A stretch of DNA of 64,000 nucleotides from Actinoallomurus liliacearum (GTDB lineage Bacteria > Actinomycetota > Actinomycetes > Streptosporangiales > Streptosporangiaceae), in NCBI RefSeq assembly GCF_039542035.1, contig NZ_BAABHJ010000032.1, positions 1-64,000 of the forward strand, in the 5' to 3' direction. Numbering within the stretch: the stretch's first letter is position 1; each line of letters begins with the position of its first letter. The notes beneath the pieces are model-generated. The model ran no database searches and had not been told where the DNA came from. It was given only the letters and a program-made list of their open reading frames with translations. The position numbers were made by a program, and so were the translations under genes. This document shows positions 1 to 7,760 of this stretch, piece by piece.

Positions 1-134
1 CCGAACGCTGGGGAACCCGCTACACGACCAACGGCAAGGTCATCTGGGCCGACCAGGCCCTTGGCGACGGTAGTTCGCCCGCCGAGGGCGGAGCACTGGC
101 CGACGTCCTCGAGCAGTTCGACGCCGCCTCCTGA
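1..134 (+). CDS. 3' end of an unidentified gene (partial)
   Basis: Reading from base 3, an open frame gives 43 residues starting ERWGTRYTTNGKVIWADQ and ending LEQFDAAS before TGA at 132-134. Codon use has the strong third-position G/C of the rest of the window, so this is very probably the C-terminus of a real protein whose start lies off the window. I do not recognise the family. The last 18 codons reappear in degenerate form about 113 bp downstream, which suggests local duplication of the gene's 3' end. Confidence 0.6.
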   Translation, partial: ERWGTRYTTNGKVIWADQALGDGSSPAEGGALADVLEQFDAAS

Positions 135-190
135 GTGACCGCCCACGCCGACCACCCGCAGCCGGCGGCGCGGCCCGGGGCGGGACGTCA

Positions 191-247
191 CCCGCCGAGG
201 GTGGCGCACCGGCCGACGTCCTCCTCCAGCAGTTCGACGCCGCCTCC
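191..247 (+). repeat. Decayed copy of the preceding gene's 3' coding end
   Basis: These 57 bases match 78-131 at 50 of 54 aligned positions plus one in-frame 3-base insertion (CTC). The translated copy reads PAEGGAPADVLLQQFDAAS against PAEGGALADVLEQFDAAS in the gene. The copy lacks the stop codon and the frame runs on without protein-like character, so I read it as a relic of tandem duplication rather than a gene. Confidence 0.75.
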
Positions 248-575
248 TTCTGCGCAGGTTCGGCTACTCGAACAGGTGACGGTGGGGCACTTTGCACCGC
301 CCGAGACGGCACGTCGCCGCTGCCGTTGCCGGATCGCCGTCGGCGTTGACGGCATGCTGCCGGATTCGTCCCCGTACGAGCGACAACAAGGACGCCGATG
401 TTCCAAGGGTTCTACGGACGGCTCCGCTTCTCCGCTCGGTGGCGGCCTCGCCGGCCAGGTGGGTCGAGTTCGGCCAGGAAGTGATGAATTGCCGGTTTCA
501 CAGACCGCTGACCGTCGGTCATCCGCGGCGGCCGCCGGGCGTTCGCCTCCCGGCGACGGGCGGCCCGGCGGGCTA
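248..575. other. Intergenic stretch without a recognisable gene
   Basis: Open frames here on both strands are rich in Arg, Pro and Ser with no domain-like pattern and no ribosome binding site. I see no RNA gene or strong terminator. The stretch separates the decayed repeat from the Rrf2 operator. Confidence 0.4.
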
Positions 576-599
576 ATCTGGATGTGTAACATCCAAGAT
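576..599. promoter_or_regulatory. Rrf2 operator overlapping a probable leaderless promoter
   Basis: A perfect 7-3-7 palindrome, TGGATGTGTAACATCCA, lies at 579-595 just before the Rrf2 start. The 11-mer AATCTGGATGT (575-585) recurs at the start of the downstream MFS gene (1122-1132), the pattern expected of one regulator controlling both. TAACAT at 587-592 could be a -10 box; with GTG at 601 and no Shine-Dalgarno sequence, a leaderless transcript blocked by its own product is plausible. Confidence 0.6.
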
Positions 600-600
600 C

Positions 601-1080
601 GTGCGAATGGGTGAAGGGGTCGAGTGGGGTCTGCACTGCTGTCTGGCGCTGGCCTGGATCGGTGATGACGAGCCGCTGTCGACGGCGAAGCTCGCGGCGT
701 GGTTCGAGCTGCCACCCGCGTACCTGAACAAACGACTCCAGGCGCTCGTACGGGCCGGCGTGCTGACCTCGACCGCCGGAGCGCGCGGCGGGTTCCGCCT
801 GGCTCGGCCCCCGGAGAAGATCACGCTCATGGACGTGGTGTCCGCGCTCGAGGGGCCGGACGAGGCGTTCCGCTGCACCGAGATCCGGCGGCGGGGGGCG
901 GGCGCGGAGGCGCCCGCGAGCGAGTTCCGGCACGCCTGTGGTGTCTCCGTCGCGATGCGCCGGGCGGAGCTGGCGTGGCGGCGCGAGCTGGCCGCCCAGA
1001 CGATCGCCGACCTGATGGCCGAGGCGCCGCCCTCCGCCCCCGCCCGCGCCCGGCGCTGGCACGAGCGCGTCAACGGCTGA
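601..1080 (+). CDS. Rrf2-family transcriptional regulator
   Basis: A 159-residue protein with the Rrf2 winged-helix layout: an N-terminal helix (MGEGVEWGLHCCLALAWI), recognition helix region LSTAKLAAWFELPPAYLNKRLQALVRAGVL, and wing GARGGFRLARP. Iron-sulfur members such as IscR carry three closely spaced cysteines; here the C-terminal half has only FRCTEI and HACGVS, so it may be cluster-free or use two Cys. Start is GTG 601 or ATG 607; neither has a clear ribosome site. It sits 48 bp upstream of an MFS gene with which it shares an operator motif, so it probably represses itself and that exporter. Confidence 0.85.
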   Translation: MRMGEGVEWGLHCCLALAWIGDDEPLSTAKLAAWFELPPAYLNKRLQALVRAGVLTSTAGARGGFRLARPPEKITLMDVVSALEGPDEAFRCTEIRRRGAGAEAPASEFRHACGVSVAMRRAELAWRRELAAQTIADLMAEAPPSAPARARRWHERVNG

Positions 1081-1121
1081 TCGAAATTTCGACGAACGAG
1101 CAGGGAACGACGTGTAGGGAG

Positions 1122-1142
1122 AATCTGGATGTCTAATGTCCT
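1122..1142. promoter_or_regulatory. Second Rrf2-type operator over the MFS start codon
   Basis: AATCTGGATGT at 1122-1132 repeats the left arm of the 576-599 operator exactly, followed by a 3-base spacer and the poorer right arm ATGTCCT. The ATG of the MFS gene (1129) lies inside the site, so bound protein could block translation-proximal transcription. The right arm matches only weakly, suggesting lower affinity. Confidence 0.5.
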
Positions 1143-2337
1143 GATTGATCGTGACGCCGAGCGGGCGACGGCGGGTGGCCTGACCTCCACGCTGGTCCTG
1201 GCCCTGGGGACCTTCGCCGTGGGGACGGACGCCTTCATCGTCGCCGGCTTCCTGCCGTCCATGGCCCGTACGCTGCACGTCTCCGTCGGCGCGGCGGGCC
1301 AGTCGGTGACGGTGTTCGCCGTCGCGTACGCCGTCCTGGCGCCGGTCCTGGCGACCGCGACGGCACGGCTGCCGCGCCGCGCGCTGCTGGTCGGCGCGTT
1401 GCTCGTGCTCGGCGTCGCCAACCTCGCGTCGGCGCTTGCGCCGGACCTGCCCCTGCTGATCGCGAGCCGGGTGCTGGCGGCGGCGGGCGCCGCCGTCTAC
1501 ACGCCGGGGGCCGGCGCGGTGAGCGCCGCCCTGGTCCGCCCGGAGAAGCGGGCGCGCGCGCTGGCCGTGGTCGTGGGCGGGCTGACCGTCGCGACCGCGA
1601 TCGGGGTGCCGCTGGGCGACCTGGCCGGGCACTGGTTCGGCTGGCGTACGGCGCTCGGCCTGGTGGCGGCGCTCTCCCTGGTGGCCGCCGTCGGCGTCTG
1701 CTGGATCATGCCGTCGCTGCCCGGTGGACCGCGCGTCCCGCTGCGGGCCCGCCTGGCACTGCTGCGGCGGCCCGCCGTGGCGTCGGTGCTGCCGCTGACC
1801 GTCCTCGGCATGGGCGCGAGCTACACGGTGTACGCCTACAGCGTCCCGGCGCTGCGGGGCGTCGGCGTGCCGGACGGCTCGATGGTCCTGATGCTCTTCC
1901 TGTACGGCGCGGGCGCCGTGGCCGGGAACCTCGTCGCCGGCTACGCCACGGACCGATGGGGACCGGTCCGCGTGCTGAGCGGCGGTTACCTCGCCATGGC
2001 CGTGTCCCTGGCGGCGCTCGGGCTCGTCGCCGCGACCGGGGTCCGAAGCGCGACGGCCGCGGGGGCACTGGTGCTGCTGTGGGGCGCGAGCACCTGGACG
2101 CAGACTCCCCCGCAGCAGCACCGCCTCATCGCCGCCGCGCCGCAGGAGGCCCCGCTCGCCGTCTCGCTCAACGCCTCATCGATCTACGTCGGGATCGGCG
2201 CCGGCACCGCCCTCGGCGGCGCGACCCTCGGCACGGGCCCGACCGTGATGTACGCCCTGGCGGCCGGGACGGCCGCGCTCGCCTGGGTCCTCCTGTACTG
2301 GACCACCTGGGGCACGTCCGACGAGTCCCGCCCGTAG
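1129..2337 (+). CDS. MFS efflux transporter, DHA1 type
   Basis: A 402-residue protein with about 12 hydrophobic helices in two halves joined near residue 200, as in 12-TM drug:H+ antiporters. The first loop after helix 2 carries the basic turn ARLPRRALLVGALLVLG, and helix 4 has LIASRVLAAAGAAVYTPGAGA, close to the DHA1 motif. ATG 1129 is preceded by AGGGAG at a good distance. It follows the Rrf2 gene and its start codon lies in a copy of that regulator's operator, so expression is likely induced by the ligand or stress sensed by Rrf2. The substrate is not readable from sequence; an exported toxic compound is the usual role. Confidence 0.88.
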   Translation: MSNVLIDRDAERATAGGLTSTLVLALGTFAVGTDAFIVAGFLPSMARTLHVSVGAAGQSVTVFAVAYAVLAPVLATATARLPRRALLVGALLVLGVANLASALAPDLPLLIASRVLAAAGAAVYTPGAGAVSAALVRPEKRARALAVVVGGLTVATAIGVPLGDLAGHWFGWRTALGLVAALSLVAAVGVCWIMPSLPGGPRVPLRARLALLRRPAVASVLPLTVLGMGASYTVYAYSVPALRGVGVPDGSMVLMLFLYGAGAVAGNLVAGYATDRWGPVRVLSGGYLAMAVSLAALGLVAATGVRSATAAGALVLLWGASTWTQTPPQQHRLIAAAPQEAPLAVSLNASSIYVGIGAGTALGGATLGTGPTVMYALAAGTAALAWVLLYWTTWGTSDESRP

Positions 2338-2347
2338 CGAGCCGCGT

Positions 2348-3541
2348 TCAGGCGAGGTCGCGGGCGGCGGCGCGTGCCTCGGCGAGCACCTCCCGTACGG
2401 GGCGGCCGGTGCGTTCGGCGGCGGCGCGGACGTCGTCGTACTCCGGCTGGGCGGTCACGACCTCGCCCTCCAGCAGGCCGCGTTTCACCGCGACCGTCAC
2501 TCCCCCGGCCACCGGCACCGTGACCTGGTCGCGGCGCAGGAAGCGACGCTCCACGGGCGAGACGCGGACGCCGAGGCTGGTCGTCTCCGCGAAGATCACG
2601 CGGCACACCGCGTCGAGCCGGTCCGGGTCCACGAGGACGCTCAGCACCTGACCGGGCCGGCCCTTGCGCATGAGCGCGGGGGTGCACCAGGCGTCGGCCG
2701 CTCCGGCGGTGCGCAGCGCCTCCAGCACGTCGGGCCAGAGCCGGGGGTCCAGGTCGTCGACGGTCGTGTCGACCCGGCGCATCTCCGCGGCCGACCACCC
2801 GGGGGCGTCAGCGGCCTCCCCGATCAGCACGCGCAGGACGTTCGGGTGGCCCTCGGGGTCGGCGCGGCCGGCGCCGGTGCCGGTGGCGCGCGGCACGCAG
2901 TCCGGGGCCGGGCCCCAGTCGGTGGCCAGCGTGGCGAGCAGCGCGGCGCCGGTCGGGGTGCACAGCTCCATCGCGGCCGAGTGCGTACGCAGCGGCGCGC
3001 CGGCCTCGGTGAGCAGCTCCAGGACCGCGGGCACCGGGACGGGCAGCGGGCCGTGCGCGGCGCGGACGACCCCGGAGCCCGCCGCGACCGGCGACACGAC
3101 GCGGACGGCGGAGCCGAGCAGCCTGAGGTCGTGCAGGGCCAGCGCGCAGCCGGTGACGTCGGCGATCGCGTCGAGCGCGCCGACCTCGTGGAAGTGGATC
3201 TCCGAGAGGGTCACGCCGTGCACCCGCGCCTCGGCGCGGGCGAGCCGCTCGAACACGGCGAGCGCGAACGCCCTCGCCTCGTCCGGGAGCGCGGCGGCGG
3301 TCAGGATCGCGGTGACGTCGGCGAGGTTCCGGGAGACGTCGCTGCGCGGCGCCCGTACGTCGGCGTGCACGGCGCGCAGCCCGTGCCGGCGCACCTGGCT
3401 CACCGCCACGTCGATCGGCTCGACGGCGAGACCGCGCAGGCCGGTGCGTACGGCCTCCAGGTCGGCGCCGGCGTCGATCAGGGCGGCGAGCAGCATGTCA
3501 CCGGCCGCGCCGTTGCCCGCGTCCACCCACAGCGTCTTCAT
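2348..3541 (-). CDS. larC: LarC, nickel insertase for the nickel-pincer cofactor
   Basis: A 397-residue LarC-family protein. In the characterised family LarC inserts nickel into pyridinium-3,5-bisthiocarboxylate mononucleotide using CTP, completing the cofactor of lactate racemase. Visible signatures are the N-terminal GNGAAGDM, IHFHEVGALDAIADV in the middle, ELCTPTGAALLATL, and the C-terminal half with TTVDDLDPRLWPDVLEAL and MRKGRPG. In Lactobacillus the protein is made by frameshift from two frames; here it is a single frame. The His-rich loop usual in other LarC proteins is missing (SRNLADV where HRHLADI is common). It lies downstream of larB and ends 10 bp from the convergent MFS gene. 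Confidence 0.9.
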   Translation of the reverse strand: MKTLWVDAGNGAAGDMLLAALIDAGADLEAVRTGLRGLAVEPIDVAVSQVRRHGLRAVHADVRAPRSDVSRNLADVTAILTAAALPDEARAFALAVFERLARAEARVHGVTLSEIHFHEVGALDAIADVTGCALALHDLRLLGSAVRVVSPVAAGSGVVRAAHGPLPVPVPAVLELLTEAGAPLRTHSAAMELCTPTGAALLATLATDWGPAPDCVPRATGTGAGRADPEGHPNVLRVLIGEAADAPGWSAAEMRRVDTTVDDLDPRLWPDVLEALRTAGAADAWCTPALMRKGRPGQVLSVLVDPDRLDAVCRVIFAETTSLGVRVSPVERRFLRRDQVTVPVAGGVTVAVKRGLLEGEVVTAQPEYDDVRAAAERTGRPVREVLAEARAAARDLA

Positions 3542-3583
3542 CGGGGCCCCCGTCCCGCCTCGCGCGGCACGACGACTCGCCGG

Positions 3584-3673
3584 CTCACCCGGCTGACCGC
3601 GCCCACCCGGCTTGCCGCGCTCACCTGGCTCGCCGCACTCACCCGGCTCGCCGCACTCACCCCGCCCGCCGGG
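3584..3673. repeat. Five tandem 18-bp units between larB and larC
   Basis: Units start at 3584, 3602, 3620, 3638 and 3656 with consensus CTCACCCGGCTCGCCGCA; units 1-4 differ at one to a few bases and unit 5 is degenerate. The array begins two bases beyond the larB stop and fills most of the 133-bp gap to larC. No ribosome site or gene lies in it. Copy number probably varies between strains. Confidence 0.8.
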
Positions 3674-3674
3674 G

Positions 3675-4367
3675 TCACCGGCGCGCCTGCGCGGTGCGAC
3701 GGGCGATGCGGGCGGCGGCGACCCCGGCGCCGAAGCCGTTGTCGACGTTGACCGAGACGATCCCGGGCGCGCAGCTGTTGACCGTGGCCAGCCAGGCCGT
3801 GACGCCCTCGAGGTTCCAGCCGTAGCCCACGCTCGTCGGCACGGCGATCAGCGGTACGCCCACGAGCCCGCCGAGCACCGACGGCAGGGCCGCCTCCATT
3901 CCCGCCACCGCGACGACCACGTCGGCCTCGGCGATCCGGTCGCGCTGGGCGAGCAGCCGGTGCAGGCCCGCCACACCGACGTCCACGATCTCATCGGGCT
4001 CGGCGCCGAAGACCCGCACGGTGGTCGCGCACTCGCGCACGACGGGCAGGTCGGAGGTGCCCGCGGCGACGACGGCCACGGTGCCTCGCGTCTCGGCCGT
4101 GCCCAGCACCGCCGTGCGGCCCACGGGGTCGACGTCGGCGTCCGGCAGCCGCTCCACGCACGCCGCGACCGCCTCGTCCGAGAGCCGCGTGGCGAGCACG
4201 GCGCGGTCCGGGTGCGCCTCGTGCAGGGCGCGGAGCGCGGCGACGATCTGGTCGGGCGTCTTGCCCTGACCGAACACCACCTCCGGGTCGCCGGTCCGGG
4301 CGGCGCGGTCGACGTCGAGCCGCGCGAAGCCGAGATCGGCGACGCCGTCCGGCTGAGATACCGTCAT
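3675..4367 (-). CDS. larB: LarB, nickel-pincer cofactor carboxylase/hydrolase
   Basis: A 230-residue LarB. The family carboxylates nicotinic acid adenine dinucleotide at C5 and hydrolyses it, giving the dicarboxylated mononucleotide that LarE sulfurises. The C-terminal PurE-like domain is clear: GTSDLPVVRECA, then AVAGMEAALPSVLGGLVGVPLIAVPTSVGYG, then NSCAPGIVSVNVDNGFGAGVAAARIA. The start has AGGA upstream. larB diverges from larE with only 27 bp between start codons, and precedes larC on the same strand, so all three cofactor genes are together. Confidence 0.92.
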   Translation of the reverse strand: MTVSQPDGVADLGFARLDVDRAARTGDPEVVFGQGKTPDQIVAALRALHEAHPDRAVLATRLSDEAVAACVERLPDADVDPVGRTAVLGTAETRGTVAVVAAGTSDLPVVRECATTVRVFGAEPDEIVDVGVAGLHRLLAQRDRIAEADVVVAVAGMEAALPSVLGGLVGVPLIAVPTSVGYGWNLEGVTAWLATVNSCAPGIVSVNVDNGFGAGVAAARIARRTAQARR

Positions 4368-4394
4368 CTCTGTTCCTCAACGGATCGGGGTTGC

Positions 4395-5222
4395 ATGGTG
4401 GACGTCGTTGTCCTCTCCGACTCACTGCTGACCGAGATGGCAGGCTACGGCAGAACGCTCGTGGCGTTCTCCGGCGGCGTGGACTCCAGTGTCGTACTCG
4501 CGGCGGCGGCGCGCGCGCTCGGCCCCGAGCAGGTCGCGGCGGTCACGGCCGTGTCGCCCTCGCTGCCGGCCGCCGAACTCGGGGCGGCCCGGCGGTTGTG
4601 CGCGGACCTGGGCGTGACGCATCACACGCCCGCCACCTCCGAACTGGAGGTGCCCGGATACCGGGAGAACAGCTCGCAGCGCTGCTACTTCTGCAAGAGC
4701 GTGCTGCTCGACACCGCCAACGCCCTCGCCGACCACCTCGGCTTCGCCACCATCACGACCGGCACCAACGCCTCGGACGTGGTCGCCGGGTTCCGGCCCG
4801 GCATCCGCGCCGCCGCCGAGCGCGGCGCCCGCACGCCACTGGCCGACCTGGGCCTGGACAAGGACGCGGTGCGCGCCATCGCCCGGCACTGGGACCTGCC
4901 GGTGTGGGACAAGCCGGCCGCGGCGTGCATGGCGAGCCGCGTCGCGTACGGCGTCGAGGTCACCTCGGCGCGGCTGGCCCGGATCGAGCGGGCGGAGACG
5001 GCCGTGCGCGCGCTGTTCGGCGACGCGATCCGGGACCTGCGGGTCCGTGACCTGGGCGACGCGGTGCGCCTGGAGGTCGACCCCGACCTGGTGGGCCGCG
5101 CCCGCGACGACGAGGCCGTGCACGCCGCGATCCGCGCGGCCGGGTTCACGGCCGCGCCGATCCGCGTCGAGGTGTTCCGATCCGGTTCCATGAACGACCG
5201 GCTCGCCGCCGCCGAGCGCTGA
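4395..5222 (+). CDS. larE: LarE, ATP-dependent sacrificial sulfur transferase
   Basis: A 275-residue LarE. The enzyme activates the carboxylates of the LarB product with ATP and replaces them with thioacids. The PP-loop SGGVDS lies at residues 26-31, followed by the family segments PGYRENSSQRCYFCK and TTGTNASD. Cys178 in KPAAACMASRVAYG aligns with the cysteine that donates sulfur in the Lactobacillus enzyme; other cysteines (97, 100) are also present, so a cluster-based variant cannot be excluded. ATG 4395 was chosen because the frame upstream is antisense to larB. The next operon begins about 250 bp downstream on the same strand. Confidence 0.93.
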   Translation: MVDVVVLSDSLLTEMAGYGRTLVAFSGGVDSSVVLAAAARALGPEQVAAVTAVSPSLPAAELGAARRLCADLGVTHHTPATSELEVPGYRENSSQRCYFCKSVLLDTANALADHLGFATITTGTNASDVVAGFRPGIRAAAERGARTPLADLGLDKDAVRAIARHWDLPVWDKPAAACMASRVAYGVEVTSARLARIERAETAVRALFGDAIRDLRVRDLGDAVRLEVDPDLVGRARDDEAVHAAIRAAGFTAAPIRVEVFRSGSMNDRLAAAER

Positions 5223-5474
5223 CGCGCGCGAGCCAACGGTGACACGTGTCCGCCCTCGACTCGCCGCCCGCCTGAGACGACACGACGGTGCCGCGAACCC
5301 CTGCCCGGCTCGCCGTTCCCGGCCGCCGACACGGGCCGCCCGACGGTGAGATGTTCGAAACATGAACGACGGGTGACGCGTCCGGCCGTTCGTGGAGTGT
5401 CCATTAACCGTTAGGGTTTCCCTGTCAGATCGCGGCCGGGACGGCTCATGCCCATGATCGGAGAAGAACAGCGG
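5223..5474. promoter_or_regulatory. Intergenic region with inverted repeats before the lipid/LarA operon
   Basis: This 252-bp gap holds the palindrome GACACGTGTC (5241-5250), the 5-3-5 inverted repeat ATGTTCGAAACAT (5351-5363), and an unusually A/T-rich patch CATTAACCGTTAGGGTTT (5403-5420) containing TAACCGTTA. The last is the best candidate for the operon promoter. No terminator for larE is evident, so read-through from larE into the operon is possible. Confidence 0.4.
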
Positions 5475-7760
5475 ATGACGCCAGACCGACCTCACGAGTT
5501 CCCGTCCCTGGGTGACTCCCACGTCCTGCTGACGGGCGCCACCGGCTTCCTCGGGCAGGCGACCCTGGAGAAGCTGCTGTCGGCGCACCCGGGCGTGCGC
5601 GTCTCGGTGCTGATCCGGCCGCGCGGCGCCACGTCCGCCCAGCGCCGCTTCGACGGCCTGCTGCGCAAGCCGGTCTTCCGCACGATGCGAGAGCGGATCG
5701 GCGAGGACGAGCTGCGCCGCATCGCGGCCGAGCGGGTCACCGTCATCGAAGGCGACCTCGGCGAGGTGACCCTCCCCTCCGACATCGACGTGGTCATCCA
5801 CGGCGCGTCCACGGTGTCCTTCGACCCGCCGATCGACGAGGCGTTCCGCACGAACGTCTCCGGCGTCGTCACGCTGTACGAGGCGCTGCACAAGGCCGGC
5901 GCGGACCCGCACGTCGTGCACGTGTCCACCGCCTACGTCGCGGGCGTCCGCAAGGGCGTCGTGCCGGAGGCGCGGCTGGACCACGGCGTCGACTGGCGCA
6001 CCGAGCTGGCCGAGGCGCTGGCCGCGCACGCCGACGTCGAGCGCGACTCGCGGCGGCCGGAGGTGCTGCGCAAGTCGATGACTCGGGCGCAGGGCGAGCA
6101 CCGCAAGGCCGGCCCGCAGTCGGTGGTCGCGGCGGCCGAGGACGCCCGGCAGTCCTGGGTCACCGACCGCCTCGTCGACTACGGCCGGGCGCGGGCGCAG
6201 AGCCTCGGCTGGCCGGACGTCTACACCTTCACCAAGGCGCTGGGCGAGCGCGCCGCCGAGGAGCTGTGGGGCGAGCGGCGGCTGTCGATCGTCCGCCCCG
6301 CGATCGTGGAGAGCTCGCTGCGCCACCCGTACCCCGGCTGGATCGACGGCTACAAGATGGCCGACCCGCTGATCATCGCGTACGGGCGGGGCATCCTGCC
6401 GGAGTTCCCCGGCCTGCCCGACAGCGTGGTCGACATCATCCCGGTGGACCTGGTCGTCAACGCCACCATCGCGGTCGCGGCCACGCCGCCCGAGCGCGGC
6501 ACGCCCGGCTACTTCCACGTCGGCTCCGGCTCGCGCAACCCGCTGTCCTTCCGCGGCCTGTACGAGAACGTCCGCGACTACTTCCGGCGGCACCCGATGC
6601 CGGCCGGCGAGCGCGGCCACATCCGCGTTCCGCAGTGGCGGTTCCCGGGCAGCCGTCAGGTCGAGATGATGCTGAGCGGCAGCGAGCGGGCCACCTCCGC
6701 GGCCGAGCGCGCGCTGCTGCGGCTCCCCGCGTCGGCCAAGACCCGCGAGTGGATGACCGCGGTGCACCGGCAGCAGACGAACCTCGACTTCCTGCGCCGC
6801 TACTCCGACCTGTACCAGGCCTACACGAAGGCCGAGGTCATCTACGACGACAGCCGCACGCACGCGCTGCACCGCACGGTGCCGGCCGACCGGGTCGACG
6901 AGCACGGCTTCGACCCGTCCGTCATCGACTGGGAGCACTACCTGCAGGAGGTGCACTCCCCCAGCGTCACCGAGCTGATGCGCGGCTTCTCGAAGGGCCG
7001 CGGCGGCGGCCGCAAGAGCGCCGAGCCGGTGCTGCCGGAGCGCACCGACGTCGCGGCGGTGTTCGACCTCGAGGGCACGATCATCGCCTCGAACCTCATC
7101 GAGTCGTACCTGTGGGCGCGGCTGTCGTCGATGCCGCGCTCGCAGTGGGGCGGCGAGCTCGCCGACCTCGCCCGCTCGCTGCCGCGCTACCTGCGGGCCG
7201 AGCGGCGCGACCGGGGCGACTTCGTCCGGGCGTTCCTGCGGCGCTACCAGGGCGCCGACGTCGCCGAGCTGCACGCGCTCGTGGGCGACGTGCTCGGCGA
7301 GGCGGTGCTGCAGCGGGTCATGCCGGAGGCGGTCCGCAGGATCCGGGCGCACCGCGCGGCCGGTCACAAGACCATCCTCATCACCGGCACGATCGACGTG
7401 TTCATCGAGCCGCTGTCGACGTTGTTCGACGAGGTCGTCGCCAGCCGGATGCACGAGCGCGACGGCGTGCTGACGGGATACCTCGACGCGCCGCCGCTGG
7501 TGGACGAGGCACGGGCCGCCTGGCTGCGCCGTCACGCCGCCGACGCCGGGCTCGACCTGTCCCAGTCGTACGCCTACGCGGACAGCTACTCCGACCGGCC
7601 GCTGCTGGAGGCCGTGGGCAACCCGAACGCGGTCAACCCGGATCCCTCGCTGTACCGCCATGCCAAGCGCAAGCACTGGCGCATCCAGGAATGGGGCGCC
7701 CATACCCGTGGACGGGGCGACGTGCTGATCGACACCGTGGGAGCGAGGTCCGCCCGATGA
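5475..7760 (+). CDS. Fatty acyl-CoA reductase-like SDR fused to a HAD-IB domain
   Basis: A 761-residue two-domain protein. Residues 15-380 form an extended SDR of the NAD_binding_4 (male-sterility) type: TGATGFLG at 20-27, VHVSTAYVAG, and Tyr250-x3-Lys254 in YTFTKALGE. Such domains reduce fatty acyl thioesters to aldehyde or alcohol. From about 520 follows a HAD-IB phosphatase-like domain with FDLEGTI, ILITGTIDVF and ADSYSDRPLLEAVGNPNAV. The first motif is D531-x-E533 instead of DxD, so phosphatase activity may be altered or absent. ATG 5475 is preferred over 5448 because CGGAGAAG stands 8 bases before it. The next gene overlaps by 4 nt. Confidence 0.85.
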   Translation: MTPDRPHEFPSLGDSHVLLTGATGFLGQATLEKLLSAHPGVRVSVLIRPRGATSAQRRFDGLLRKPVFRTMRERIGEDELRRIAAERVTVIEGDLGEVTLPSDIDVVIHGASTVSFDPPIDEAFRTNVSGVVTLYEALHKAGADPHVVHVSTAYVAGVRKGVVPEARLDHGVDWRTELAEALAAHADVERDSRRPEVLRKSMTRAQGEHRKAGPQSVVAAAEDARQSWVTDRLVDYGRARAQSLGWPDVYTFTKALGERAAEELWGERRLSIVRPAIVESSLRHPYPGWIDGYKMADPLIIAYGRGILPEFPGLPDSVVDIIPVDLVVNATIAVAATPPERGTPGYFHVGSGSRNPLSFRGLYENVRDYFRRHPMPAGERGHIRVPQWRFPGSRQVEMMLSGSERATSAAERALLRLPASAKTREWMTAVHRQQTNLDFLRRYSDLYQAYTKAEVIYDDSRTHALHRTVPADRVDEHGFDPSVIDWEHYLQEVHSPSVTELMRGFSKGRGGGRKSAEPVLPERTDVAAVFDLEGTIIASNLIESYLWARLSSMPRSQWGGELADLARSLPRYLRAERRDRGDFVRAFLRRYQGADVAELHALVGDVLGEAVLQRVMPEAVRRIRAHRAAGHKTILITGTIDVFIEPLSTLFDEVVASRMHERDGVLTGYLDAPPLVDEARAAWLRRHAADAGLDLSQSYAYADSYSDRPLLEAVGNPNAVNPDPSLYRHAKRKHWRIQEWGAHTRGRGDVLIDTVGARSAR

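Noticed and set aside
412..2121. Long antisense frame (569 residues) opposite the Rrf2 and MFS genes
   Set aside because: Composition is Arg/Gly/Gln-rich without domains; it mirrors the strong third-position G/C of the real genes on the plus strand.
3612..4394. N-terminal extension of the larE frame
   Set aside because: It is antisense to larB; the LarE family starts close to ATG 4395.
6266..7756. N-terminal extension of the zinc dehydrogenase frame
   Set aside because: The extension is the out-of-frame reading of the acyl reductase; the real start is the ATGA overlap at 7757.
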